This document shows positions 6,896 through 13,095 of a DNA stretch of 13,571 nt, piece after piece. Below the pieces are notes generated by a model. That model was not told the DNA's origin and ran no database searches. It was given only the letters and a program-made list of their open reading frames with translations. The first letter of the stretch is position 1. Every line of letters begins with the position of its first letter. The translations under genes were made by a program, and so were the position numbers. The stretch is taken from positions 1 to 13,571 of the forward strand of contig CAMLKN010000042.1 in NCBI GenBank assembly GCA_946480655.1, given 5' to 3'. Source of the stretch: an uncultured Devosia sp. GTDB taxonomy: Bacteria > Pseudomonadota > Alphaproteobacteria > Rhizobiales > Devosiaceae.

Positions 6896-7936
6896 ATGTC
6901 CCTCAAATATGCGGCCATCCGCGCCAGCTTCGAACTCCTCTGGCTCACCGGCATGCCGCGGCTGTTTCGGCTGCTGTCGCAATCACGTGGCGTCATCTTC
7001 ACGCTCCATCGTGTCTTGCCCGACGAGCCGGCTGACTTCGCGCCCAATGCGATCCTGCAGGTGCAGCCCGACTTCCTCGACTACTGCCTCGAGCGTGTTC
7101 GGCAACTGGGCATCGACATCGTCAGCATTGACGAGGCCCTTGAGCGGCTGGCCGCGCCGCAGAAGGGGCGACCCTTCATCGTCCTGACCTTTGACGACGC
7201 CTACAGGGACAACCTGCAATACGCCCTTCCGGTTCTGCACGCCCATGAGGCGCCCTTCACGCTCTATGTGCCCACCGCTTTCGTCGATGGAGTCGGCGAA
7301 CTCTGGTGGCAGGCCATCGAGGATATCATCGCTCGCCAGGAGGCTGTGGCCTTCATCGAGGACGGCGAGACCGAGTATGTAGATACGAGGACCGTGGCGC
7401 AGAAGAACGACGCCTTCAATCGGCTCTACTGGCGACTGCGCAAGCTCCCCGAGCCCGAGCGGTTGGCCCTGCTGGCCGAATTCACGACCGCCTATGGCTA
7501 CGATCTGGCCCGGCAGTGCCGCAACCTCATCATGGATTGGCAGGAACTGCGCCTCTTCGCCGGCGATCCGCTCTGCACCTTGGGCGCACACACGGTTCAC
7601 CACTATGAACTCGCCAAACTGCCCGAAGGCCAGGCGCGGGACGAAATGATCCAGTCGGTGGACGTTATCGAGGCGCAATTCGGTATCCGTCCGGCACACT
7701 TTTCATATCCGCTGGGTGGGCCGCTCTCGTGTGGTCCCCGCGAATTCGCCTTGGCCCGCGATCTCGGCTTTCGTAGTGCCGTGACTACGCGCCCTGGCGG
7801 GCTTTACCCGCATCACCTGCAGACGCTGACGGCGCTGCCCCGCGTATCGCTCAACGGATACTTTCAAAATCGCCGTTATGTCGATGTTTTTGCTAGCGGT
7901 GGTCTATTCACTCAGCTCGGCAAACTCATGAAATGA
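6896..7936 (+). CDS. Polysaccharide deacetylase family protein (NodB/CE4)
   Basis: A 346-residue protein with a NodB-homology domain, expected to remove acetyl groups from N- or O-acetylated sugars by metal-dependent hydrolysis. Motif 1 is TFDD (98-101, catalytic base and metal Asp), motif 2 is HTVHH (232-236, metal His232 and His236) and motif 3 is near YPLGG (271-275). The N-terminus (TLHRV at 36-40) matches the long-NodB group common in alphaproteobacterial EPS loci. An insert of about 100 residues lies between motifs 1 and 2. No signal peptide is evident, so it may act on a cytoplasmic or membrane-linked intermediate. The ATG at 6896 is preceded by GGGAAG (6886-6891), and it starts 12 nt after the co-polymerase stop, so the two are almost certainly one transcript. 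Its stop directly abuts that of the minus-strand neighbour. Confidence 0.88.
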   Translation: MSLKYAAIRASFELLWLTGMPRLFRLLSQSRGVIFTLHRVLPDEPADFAPNAILQVQPDFLDYCLERVRQLGIDIVSIDEALERLAAPQKGRPFIVLTFDDAYRDNLQYALPVLHAHEAPFTLYVPTAFVDGVGELWWQAIEDIIARQEAVAFIEDGETEYVDTRTVAQKNDAFNRLYWRLRKLPEPERLALLAEFTTAYGYDLARQCRNLIMDWQELRLFAGDPLCTLGAHTVHHYELAKLPEGQARDEMIQSVDVIEAQFGIRPAHFSYPLGGPLSCGPREFALARDLGFRSAVTTRPGGLYPHHLQTLTALPRVSLNGYFQNRRYVDVFASGGLFTQLGKLMK

Positions 7937-8239
7937 CTAGCCGCCGAGCTTTCCGCTCATCAGGCTTGTCGCCATGAAGACCGCATAGGTCAGCCCACCG
8001 CCAATGGCGAGCGGACGCGCCCAGGTGGCCGGAATTGGGGTGATCTTCGCCATGCCGAGCGCGGCCAGTGCCAGCAGCAGCCAGCACAGTGAGTGGAACC
8101 ACCGCAGCACGACCCAGGTCGCGCCGGTCGTGCCGTGGCTGGTATCGACCACCAAATAGACCGCCATCACGCCGAGCGCGGCCAGCGCCAGCACCGACCA
8201 CGGAATGCCCCAGAGTCGTTCCGCCAGCATCCTATCCAT
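7937..8239 (-). CDS. Small integral membrane protein, unknown function
   Basis: A 100-residue hydrophobic protein with three likely membrane spans (about 13-31, 39-64, 75-95) and short charged ends. I do not recognise a family. The start at 8239 is preferred: its ATG overlaps the upstream DUF2842 stop (ATGGATAG) and GGAG lies 9 nt upstream. An in-frame ATG at 8254 would give 105 residues but has a poorer ribosome site. Overlapping start and stop codons imply a two-gene operon with DUF2842. It sits divergent from ctaA, so a role near respiratory-complex assembly is possible but unproven. Its TAG stop directly abuts the deacetylase TGA. Confidence 0.7.
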   Translation of the reverse strand: MDRMLAERLWGIPWSVLALAALGVMAVYLVVDTSHGTTGATWVVLRWFHSLCWLLLALAALGMAKITPIPATWARPLAIGGGLTYAVFMATSLMSGKLGG

Positions 8240-8453
8240 TGGACTTGGCTCCATCCGGGCGCGCCATCCACTTGATCAGTGGCATGGCGGGCAGCACCCA
8301 GCCCATCCCGGCTACTATGAAGAAGCCGATCAGCACCAGCCCGGGCAGGCCCTCTGGCAGCAAGAGATAGATCCAGGTGGCCAGGACCGACCAGGCGACA
8401 ATCGAGCCGACCAGCAGGAAGGCGCCTATCAACTTGCGGTTACGCTGGGTCAT
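8232..8453 (-). CDS. DUF2842 family membrane protein
   Basis: A 73-residue protein with the family pattern: basic N-terminus QRNRKLIG, first hydrophobic helix (about 10-31), second hydrophobic helix (about 37-60) containing GMGWVLPA, then IKWMARPDG near the C-terminus. DUF2842 proteins are short two-helix inner-membrane proteins of alphaproteobacteria with no assigned function. The ATG at 8453 gives the usual family start (MTQRNRKL); an in-frame ATG at 8462 adds three residues. Neither has a clear Shine-Dalgarno. It is the first gene of a two-gene minus-strand unit and is divergent from ctaA. Confidence 0.8.
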   Translation of the reverse strand: MTQRNRKLIGAFLLVGSIVAWSVLATWIYLLLPEGLPGLVLIGFFIVAGMGWVLPAMPLIKWMARPDGAKSNG

Positions 8454-8482
8454 GTGCGGCATCTGGACTGTTGCGGGACGTG

Positions 8483-8507
8483 GTGGCGAGGATTACCACT
8501 CCGCCAC
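8483..8507. repeat. Inverted repeat in the DUF2842/ctaA divergent region
   Basis: GTGGCGAG (8483-8490) and CTCCGCCAC (8499-8507) are complementary apart from one bulged base, around an 8-nt spacer. It lies midway in the roughly 80-bp region that should hold both divergent promoters, so it may be an operator. I see no convincing -35/-10 pair around it. Confidence 0.3.
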
Positions 8508-8540
8508 ATTGATCGAAACCGGAATAAAGCCGTGACCGCC

Positions 8541-9593
8541 ATGCAAGATGCCGCACCGGGCCAAGTAAGCTATGCCAGCGACCGCCTGCGTCCCGTCCGC
8601 ATCTGGCTTTATTCACTGGCCGCCTTCGTGCTGCTCATAGTGGTGGTCGGCGGCATCACCCGCCTTACCGAATCCGGCCTCTCCATTACGTCCTGGAAGC
8701 CGATTTCCGGCGTCATCCCGCCCCTTAACCAGGCCGAGTGGGAAGCCGAGTTCGAGGCCTACAAGCAGATCCCGCAATATTCCGTCGTCCATTCCTGGAT
8801 GAGCCTGGACGACTTCAAGTTCATCTTCTTCTGGGAATGGTTCCACCGCCTCTTGGCGCGTGCCTTGGGGCTGGTCTTTCTCGTCCCCTTCGTCATCTTC
8901 CTGTTCCAGAAGCGCCTGTCGCGCGATCTGGCCCTGCCGCTTTTCGGCCTCTTCATCCTGGGCGGCTTTCAGGGTGCCCTGGGCTGGTGGATGGTCACTT
9001 CGGGCCTCACCGAGCTGACGTCCGTGTCCCAGTACCGCCTGGCAGCCCATCTTACGGCGGCGTCTTTCCTCTTCGTTGCGCTGGTCTATGTGGCGCGCTC
9101 GCTGTCGCCCGGCCGGGTATTGGGGCGCGTGACATCCTTCCACATGACCACTGGTGTCGTGTTGCTGGTCGCCATTGTTCTGCAGATCGGGGCAGGGGCC
9201 TTCGTCGCTGGTCTCGATGCCGGCATGGGCTACCAGACCTGGCCGCTCATGGATGGGGCAATCATCCCCAACGGTCTCTTCGCCATGGACCCGGCTTGGC
9301 GCAACTTCTTCGAGAACGCCCTGACGGTGCAGTTCATCCACCGCGGCATCGCCTATCTCATCGTTGCCTATGTCGGCTGGCTGATCTGGCGCCGCTACAA
9401 GGATGGCGGTTTCGGCGGCGTGCACGGGTGGCTGCCGCGCATCGGCGTCATCGTGCTGCTGCAGGTGGGTCTCGGCATTGCCACGCTACTGGCTAGCGTT
9501 CCCATCAGCCTCGCCGTGGGCCATCAGTCGCTTGCCTTCATGCTGGCTGGCCTGTCTGTCGCCTACATTGCCGACATGCGCAGGGTGCGGTAA
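8541..9593 (+). CDS. ctaA: Heme A synthase (COX15/CtaA, type 2)
   Basis: A 350-residue multi-span membrane enzyme that oxidises the C8 methyl of heme O to the formyl group of heme A for aa3-type cytochrome oxidase. Family marks are GGITRLTESGLSI (37-49), EWFHR (99-103), QYRLAAH (164-170), GYQTWPLMDG (230-239), QFIHRG (264-269) and VGHQS (326-330). The four conserved heme-ligand His are 102, 170, 267 and 328. About eight hydrophobic helices are visible. There is no Cys pair of the Bacillus type, and the sequence resembles the alphaproteobacterial/mitochondrial form. The start is ambiguous: ATG 8541 lacks a close SD, while in-frame GTG 8532 has GGAA 7 nt upstream and would add three residues. 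Proximity to rplM-rpsI is also seen in rhizobia. The activity depends on heme O synthase (ctaB) elsewhere. Confidence 0.95.
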   Translation: MQDAAPGQVSYASDRLRPVRIWLYSLAAFVLLIVVVGGITRLTESGLSITSWKPISGVIPPLNQAEWEAEFEAYKQIPQYSVVHSWMSLDDFKFIFFWEWFHRLLARALGLVFLVPFVIFLFQKRLSRDLALPLFGLFILGGFQGALGWWMVTSGLTELTSVSQYRLAAHLTAASFLFVALVYVARSLSPGRVLGRVTSFHMTTGVVLLVAIVLQIGAGAFVAGLDAGMGYQTWPLMDGAIIPNGLFAMDPAWRNFFENALTVQFIHRGIAYLIVAYVGWLIWRRYKDGGFGGVHGWLPRIGVIVLLQVGLGIATLLASVPISLAVGHQSLAFMLAGLSVAYIADMRRVR

Positions 9594-9611
9594 TATAATA
9601 CCGCATTTGTA
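9586..9611 (+). terminator. Stem-loop at the ctaA stop codon, possible weak terminator
   Basis: TGCGGTA (9586-9592) pairs perfectly with TACCGCA (9599-9605) around an ATATAA loop, followed by TTTGTAAA. The stem includes part of the ctaA stop codon. The T-tract is short, so termination may be partial; a mRNA 3'-end stabiliser is an alternative. Confidence 0.45.
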
Positions 9612-9644
9612 AATCATTGATTTCACTATTGAAATTATTCGGTG

Positions 9645-9673
9645 TTGACGAGGCGCGGAATCTCCCATAGAGA
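9645..9673 (+). promoter_or_regulatory. Candidate promoter for rplM-rpsI
   Basis: TTGACG (9645-9650) is a good -35 match, and a 17-bp spacer leads to TAGAGA (9668-9673), a weak -10. The preceding 50 bases are AT-rich against a GC-rich background, as expected for a strong ribosomal-protein promoter. It would give a leader of about 50-55 nt that contains the hairpin at 9687-9708. Confidence 0.5.
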
Positions 9674-9686
9674 CGCCGCCGAACTG

Positions 9687-9708
9687 GCCGGTCCATGCGT
9701 GGGCCGGC
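9687..9708 (+). promoter_or_regulatory. rplM leader hairpin
   Basis: GCCGGTCCA (9687-9695) and TGGGCCGGC (9700-9708) form a 9-bp stem with one G-U pair and a TGCG tetraloop; two further wobble pairs could extend it. It lies 12 nt upstream of the rplM Shine-Dalgarno GAGGAA (9721-9726). L13 is known to control its own operon in E. coli, so a role as an autoregulatory leader element is plausible. It is not followed by a clean T-run. Confidence 0.5.
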
Positions 9709-9733
9709 TGCTTGAATTTTGAGGAATTCGATT

Positions 9734-10198
9734 ATGAGCACGTACTCGGCAAAACCGAGCGAGATCGAAAAGAAGTGGGTCCTGATCGACGCCGAAGGGC
9801 TGGTCGTGGGCCGCGTCGCTTCGATCATCGCCAGCCGCCTGCGCGGCAAGCACAAGCCAACCTTTACGCCGCACATGGACATGGGTGACAACATCATCGT
9901 CATCAATGCCGACAAGGTGAAGCTGACCGGTCGCAAGCTCGACCAGCACCGCTTCTACTGGCACACCGGTTTCCCCGGTGGCATCAAGGACCGCACCGCG
10001 CGCGAGCTGCTGGAAGGCCGCTATCCGAACCGCGTCCTTGAAAACGCGGTTCGCCGCATGATGCCGGGTGGTCCGCTGACCCGCGCCCAGCTCAAGAACC
10101 TGCGCGTCTATGCCGGTTCCGAGCACCCCCACGAAGCGCAGAACCCGACCAAGCTCGACGTCGCTGCGATGAACTCCAAGAACGTCCGGGTGAAGTAA
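9734..10198 (+). CDS. rplM: 50S ribosomal protein L13
   Basis: A 154-residue L13, a large-subunit protein that binds 23S rRNA early in assembly. The sequence matches the family throughout: [18 protein letters not shown] near the N-terminus, the GDNIIVINA segment (51-59), [11 protein letters not shown] (79-89), the [12 protein letters not shown] signature (100-111) and the [19 protein letters not shown] tail. Length is normal for alphaproteobacteria. The ATG at 9734 has GAGGAA (9721-9726) at 7-nt spacing; an in-frame TTG 15 nt upstream lies within the ribosome site and is unlikely. rpsI follows after 1 nt (TAA-C-ATG), the conserved rplM-rpsI operon. Confidence 0.98.
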   Translation: MSTYSAKPSEIEKKWVLIDAEGLVVGRVASIIASRLRGKHKPTFTPHMDMGDNIIVINADKVKLTGRKLDQHRFYWHTGFPGGIKDRTARELLEGRYPNRVLENAVRRMMPGGPLTRAQLKNLRVYAGSEHPHEAQNPTKLDVAAMNSKNVRVK

Positions 10199-10199
10199 C

Positions 10200-10679
10200 A
10201 TGGCCGAAACCATCAACTCCCTCGAAGACCTCGGCACCTCTGCCGCCGCTCCGGTCAACGCCGCACCGGTCCATGTCCAGAAGCTCGACAGCCTCGGCCG
10301 CGCCTATGCCACCGGCAAGCGCAAGAACGCCGTCGCTCGCGTCTGGATCAAGCCGGGCAAGGGCACGCTGACCATCAACGGCCGCGAGTTCGCCAAGTAC
10401 TTCGCCCGTCCGGTTCTGCAGCTCATCGTCAAGCAGCCGATCGTCGCCTCCGACCGTCTCGACCAGTATGACGTCAACGTCACCGTCGCCGGTGGTGGTC
10501 TGTCCGGTCAGGCCGGTGCCGTTCGTCACGGCATCTCCAAGGCTCTCACCTACTTCGAACCCGCCCTGCGCCCGGTTCTGAAGAAGGGTGGCTTCCTGAC
10601 CCGCGACAGCCGCGTTGTCGAGCGTAAGAAGTACGGCAAGGCCAAGGCCCGCCGCTCCTTCCAGTTCTCCAAGCGCTAA
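10200..10679 (+). CDS. rpsI: 30S ribosomal protein S9
   Basis: A 159-residue S9 of the small subunit, whose C-terminal tail reaches the P-site tRNA. The core begins near [14 protein letters not shown] (36-49) and includes GRPL-type contacts, [15 protein letters not shown] (98-112) and the basic tail ending RRSFQFSKR, where the invariant C-terminal SKR is intact. The first 30 or so residues are an Ala/Pro-rich extension of the sort usual in Hyphomicrobiales. It starts 1 nt after rplM, with GGTGAAG at the end of rplM serving as the ribosome site, so the two are translationally linked. A strong intrinsic terminator lies 22 nt downstream. Confidence 0.98.
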   Translation: MAETINSLEDLGTSAAAPVNAAPVHVQKLDSLGRAYATGKRKNAVARVWIKPGKGTLTINGREFAKYFARPVLQLIVKQPIVASDRLDQYDVNVTVAGGGLSGQAGAVRHGISKALTYFEPALRPVLKKGGFLTRDSRVVERKKYGKAKARRSFQFSKR

Positions 10680-10700
10680 TCGCTGGATCGAACCGATCTC

Positions 10701-10729
10701 AAAGGGCCGCGAAAGCGGCCCTTTTCTTT
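10701..10729 (+). terminator. Intrinsic terminator of rplM-rpsI
   Basis: AAAGGGCCGC (10701-10710) pairs perfectly with GCGGCCCTTT (10715-10724) around a GAAA tetraloop, followed by TCTTT. It is a 10-bp GC-rich stem, a canonical Rho-independent terminator, 22 nt after the rpsI stop. Confidence 0.93.
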
Positions 10730-10790
10730 CGACTCTTGTGCCCGAGTGCCCGCAGCGGCGGACAGGGGGTGGCCCGCTGTGGCATTGCAC

Positions 10791-10797
10791 CTATATC
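10791..10797 (+). promoter_or_regulatory. Possible -10 element for the SdpI-like gene
   Basis: CTATATC resembles the alphaproteobacterial -10 consensus and lies 26 nt upstream of the ATG at 10824, directly after the rpsI terminator region, where a new promoter is needed. No good -35 is seen at 16-18 bp, so this is tentative. Confidence 0.3.
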
Positions 10798-10823
10798 AGG
10801 CCTGTTCCTAACGAGCCTCACCC

Positions 10824-11465
10824 ATGCCCAGCCTCGTCACCCGCTTCCATCTTCTGCTTTTCGGCGTCACCCTTGCCATTGCCGGCGTCGCCATCATGCA
10901 TGTCCCCGATGGCTTCGCTTTCCCGGCCCATTGGCAGGGCAGCAGCGCCGACTGGCTGTGGCCCCGCGACCTGGCGCTGGCCGTGGCGCCGCTCGTCGAA
11001 CTGGTGCTGATGGGTGCCTTCTTCATGCTCGGCTGCGCCCTGACGAAAAATCATCTCGCCAAGACCCGCCACATCCTCGATCCGGCCCTGACCCTGCTGC
11101 TGGCTGTCGCCACGTCCGGTCAGTTTGGCCTGCTGCTCATCGGCATCGGTTCGGATTTCGACATGTTCCGCATCACTGTCGGTGGCCTGGCCGCCACGCT
11201 TCTGGTCCTGGCCGTGGTGATCTTCGAGGCCGAACGCCATTCCTATGCCGGGTTGCGCATGCCGTGGCCGATCCGGTCCGACCGTGCCTGGACCATTGTG
11301 CACCGCGCAAGCGGACTTGCCGCTGGTGTCGCCGCACTGGCCCTGGCATGGCTCGCCTGGATCGATCCGGGTCCCGGTGTCCTCTCCCTGGCCATGGCCG
11401 TGAGTCTCGTCGCATTGCCGCTCTTTGCCGCCGCGGTGACTCTTCTTGTGAGGACGATGCGATAA
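10824..11465 (+). CDS. SdpI-like multi-span membrane protein (DUF1648/SdpI family)
   Basis: A 213-residue protein with about six hydrophobic helices (near 6-25, 48-70, 85-107, 118-136, 162-182, 186-209). The segment after helix 1, HVPDGFAFPAHWQ (26-38) then WLWPRD, resembles the DUF1648 pattern of a target-like 'P..iP.Hw...G' motif. PWPIRSDRAWTIVHRASG (147-164) matches the SdpI-family signature in which a Trp and an HR/HK pair precede a helix. In Bacillus, SdpI is an immunity and signalling protein for the SdpC toxin; most proteobacterial relatives have no known role and no SdpA/B/C homologue lies here. The start at ATG 10824 has only a weak GAG nearby. It stands alone between the ribosomal operon terminator and the symporter. 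Confidence 0.7.
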   Translation: MPSLVTRFHLLLFGVTLAIAGVAIMHVPDGFAFPAHWQGSSADWLWPRDLALAVAPLVELVLMGAFFMLGCALTKNHLAKTRHILDPALTLLLAVATSGQFGLLLIGIGSDFDMFRITVGGLAATLLVLAVVIFEAERHSYAGLRMPWPIRSDRAWTIVHRASGLAAGVAALALAWLAWIDPGPGVLSLAMAVSLVALPLFAAAVTLLVRTMR

Positions 11466-11487
11466 GCCTTTGCTGCTGCAAAGGCTT
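11464..11487 (+). other. Stem-loop at the end of the SdpI-like gene
   Basis: AAGCCTTTGC (11464-11473) pairs perfectly with GCAAAGGCTT (11478-11487) around TGCT. It overlaps the last two bases of the TAA stop. No T-run follows on either strand, so it is not a canonical terminator; Rho-assisted termination or 3'-end protection are possible roles. Confidence 0.5.
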
Positions 11488-11561
11488 CTCCGGGCAGAAA
11501 AATTCATGCGAGTGCGGCTACAACGCAATGCCATGCGCTGCAACGGGACCACGGGAGGCGT

Positions 11562-11621
11562 AGTGTCTGGCCAATCGTGAGGCTCCGTGCTCAAGTTTTG
11601 GGCATTGAGTCTCCGGACACT
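11562..11621 (+). promoter_or_regulatory. Structured leader upstream of the symporter
   Basis: AGTGTCTGG (11562-11570) and CCGGACACT (11613-11621) form a 9-bp stem with one G-U pair, closing a 42-nt loop that ends right before the SD-like GAAAGG (11622-11627). Inside, CTCA (11590-11593) can pair either with TGAG (11578-11581) or, as CTCAA, with TTGAG (11605-11609), two mutually exclusive hairpins. This could be a regulatory leader. It matches no riboswitch class I can name. Confidence 0.35.
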
Positions 11622-11635
11622 GAAAGGCTTTTCCC

Positions 11636-13003
11636 ATGCCCACGACTGTATCGGCCAGCGCCACGCCGCGCGCGCCAAAACCACTTTACCTCAATTTCGG
11701 CTTCCAGGTCCTGGCCGCAATGGTCATCGGCCTCATCCTCGGTTACATCGCCCGCACCATGGGACCGGATGTCGCTGGCAATGCCAACTGGCTGACCCAG
11801 ACCCTCTCGACCGTCGGTTCCTCTTTCGTGTCGCTGCTGCGCGCGTTGGTGCCGGTTCTCGTCTTCACCGCCATTGTTGCCTCCATCGCCAACCTCCGCG
11901 AACTCAATAATGCCGCCAAGCTGGTCTGGCAGACGCTGCTCTGGTTCGCCATCACCGCGCTCATCGCCGTGGCGATCGGCATCGCGCTTGGCCTCATCAT
12001 CCAGCCGGGCCTCAACACCGCCGTGGCTGCTGAAGCCGCCCGCGCGCCGTCCTCTACCGGCTCCTGGCTCGACTTCCTCAAGGGCCTGATCCCGTCGAAC
12101 TTCATCGGCCTGCAGGCTTCGACCCGCGTCACCGACAGTGGTGCGACCACCAGCCTCAACTTCAACGTGCTGCAGATCCTGATCGTCTCGATCGTCATCG
12201 GCATCGCGGCCCTGCGCGTCGGCCCGGCGGCCGATCCGTTCCTCGCCTTCAACCGCTCCTTCCTCAAGATCATCCACAAGGTCCTCTGGTGGGTCATTCG
12301 CCTCACGCCCATCGGCACGATCGGTCTGCTCGGCAATGCCGTTGCCGTCTATGGCTGGGACGCCCTGGCCCAGCTCGGCTGGTATGCGGCGGCCATCTAT
12401 ATCGGCCTGCTGCTGGTGCTCTTCGTGGTTTATCCGGCCCTGTTGCAGCTTCATGGGCTCAATCCCATCCGCTACTTCCAGAGTGCATGGCCGGCCATCC
12501 AGCTCGCCTTCGTCTCGCGTTCCTCTATCGGCACCCTGCCGGTCACCGAACGCATCACCGAGAAGAACCTCGGCGTGCCGCGTGAATACGCCGCCTTCGC
12601 CGTGCCGCTGGGCGCCACGACCAAGATGGATGGTTGCGCGGCGATCTATCCGGCGATTTCGGCCATCTTCGTAGCGCAGTTCTTCGGTATCTCGCTCGGC
12701 ATCGAGCACTACCTGCTGATCATCTTCGTTTCGGTCATCGGTTCGGCCGCGACCGCCGGCCTCACCGGCGCCACCGTCATGCTGACCTTGACGCTCTCCA
12801 CCCTCGGCCTGCCGCTCGAAGGCGTCGGCCTGCTGCTCGCCATCGACCCCATCCTCGACATGGGCCGCACGGCGGTCAACGTGGCTGGCCAGGCGCTGGT
12901 CCCGACCATCGTCGCCAAGCGCCAGGGCATCCTCAACCAGGCTGTCTATGACAACGGCAAGGCCATTGAGGATCTCGATGTGGAAGCCGTCCCGGCCGAG
13001 TAG
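11636..13003 (+). CDS. Dicarboxylate/amino acid:cation symporter (DAACS/SDF family)
   Basis: A 455-residue secondary transporter of the GltPh/DctA/TcyP family, coupling uptake of a C4-dicarboxylate, acidic amino acid or similar solute to Na+ or H+. Family marks include LVPVLVF in TM3 (71-77), the HP1 serine motif SRSSIGTLP (294-302), the TM7 motif GATTKMDGC (326-334), the HP2 loop near AATAGLTGA (371-379), and TM8 DPILDMGRTAVNVAG (404-418). Asp408, Arg411 and Asn415 correspond to GltPh substrate-site D394, R397 and N401. The usual NMDGT is KMDGC, followed by AAIYPAI as in TcyP-type cystine transporters, and GltPh D405 is replaced by Gln419. Substrate is therefore uncertain. ATG 11636 has GAAAGG 8 nt upstream. 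Ends at a strong terminator. Confidence 0.9.
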   Translation: MPTTVSASATPRAPKPLYLNFGFQVLAAMVIGLILGYIARTMGPDVAGNANWLTQTLSTVGSSFVSLLRALVPVLVFTAIVASIANLRELNNAAKLVWQTLLWFAITALIAVAIGIALGLIIQPGLNTAVAAEAARAPSSTGSWLDFLKGLIPSNFIGLQASTRVTDSGATTSLNFNVLQILIVSIVIGIAALRVGPAADPFLAFNRSFLKIIHKVLWWVIRLTPIGTIGLLGNAVAVYGWDALAQLGWYAAAIYIGLLLVLFVVYPALLQLHGLNPIRYFQSAWPAIQLAFVSRSSIGTLPVTERITEKNLGVPREYAAFAVPLGATTKMDGCAAIYPAISAIFVAQFFGISLGIEHYLLIIFVSVIGSAATAGLTGATVMLTLTLSTLGLPLEGVGLLLAIDPILDMGRTAVNVAGQALVPTIVAKRQGILNQAVYDNGKAIEDLDVEAVPAE

Positions 13004-13025
13004 GTCTCGATATCTCCGAAACAAT

Positions 13026-13055
13026 AAGGGAGGCTCCGGCCTCCCTTTATTTTTT
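13026..13055 (+). terminator. Intrinsic terminator of the symporter gene
   Basis: AAGGGAGGC (13026-13034) pairs with GCCTCCCTT (13039-13047) around TCCG, followed by TATTTTTT. It begins 22 nt after the symporter stop. Strong GC stem plus a T-tract make it a canonical Rho-independent terminator. Confidence 0.93.
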
Positions 13056-13095
13056 GACTGCAGTCCGTATTGTCGAGATGCTGGAGGGTGCGTGG

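Noticed and set aside
8205..8540. Upstream extension of the ctaA frame by more than 100 codons
   Set aside because: The extension runs over the DUF2842 gene, has His/Gln-rich nonsense composition, and the CtaA family begins near residue 1 of the ATG/GTG starts at 8541/8532.
5828..9425. Open frames of 230-270 codons on - opposite the co-polymerase, deacetylase and ctaA
   Set aside because: Each lies within a confidently assigned plus-strand gene and shows no motif, signal peptide or ribosome site.
11464..11487. Intrinsic terminator of the SdpI-like gene
   Set aside because: The stem is strong but no T-run follows on either strand; kept only as a stem-loop.
11591..13024. Long open frame on - (about 477 codons) opposite the symporter
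   Set aside because: Low-complexity charged composition (Gly, Arg, Asp, Glu) and no family pattern; it is the shadow of the symporter codon use.
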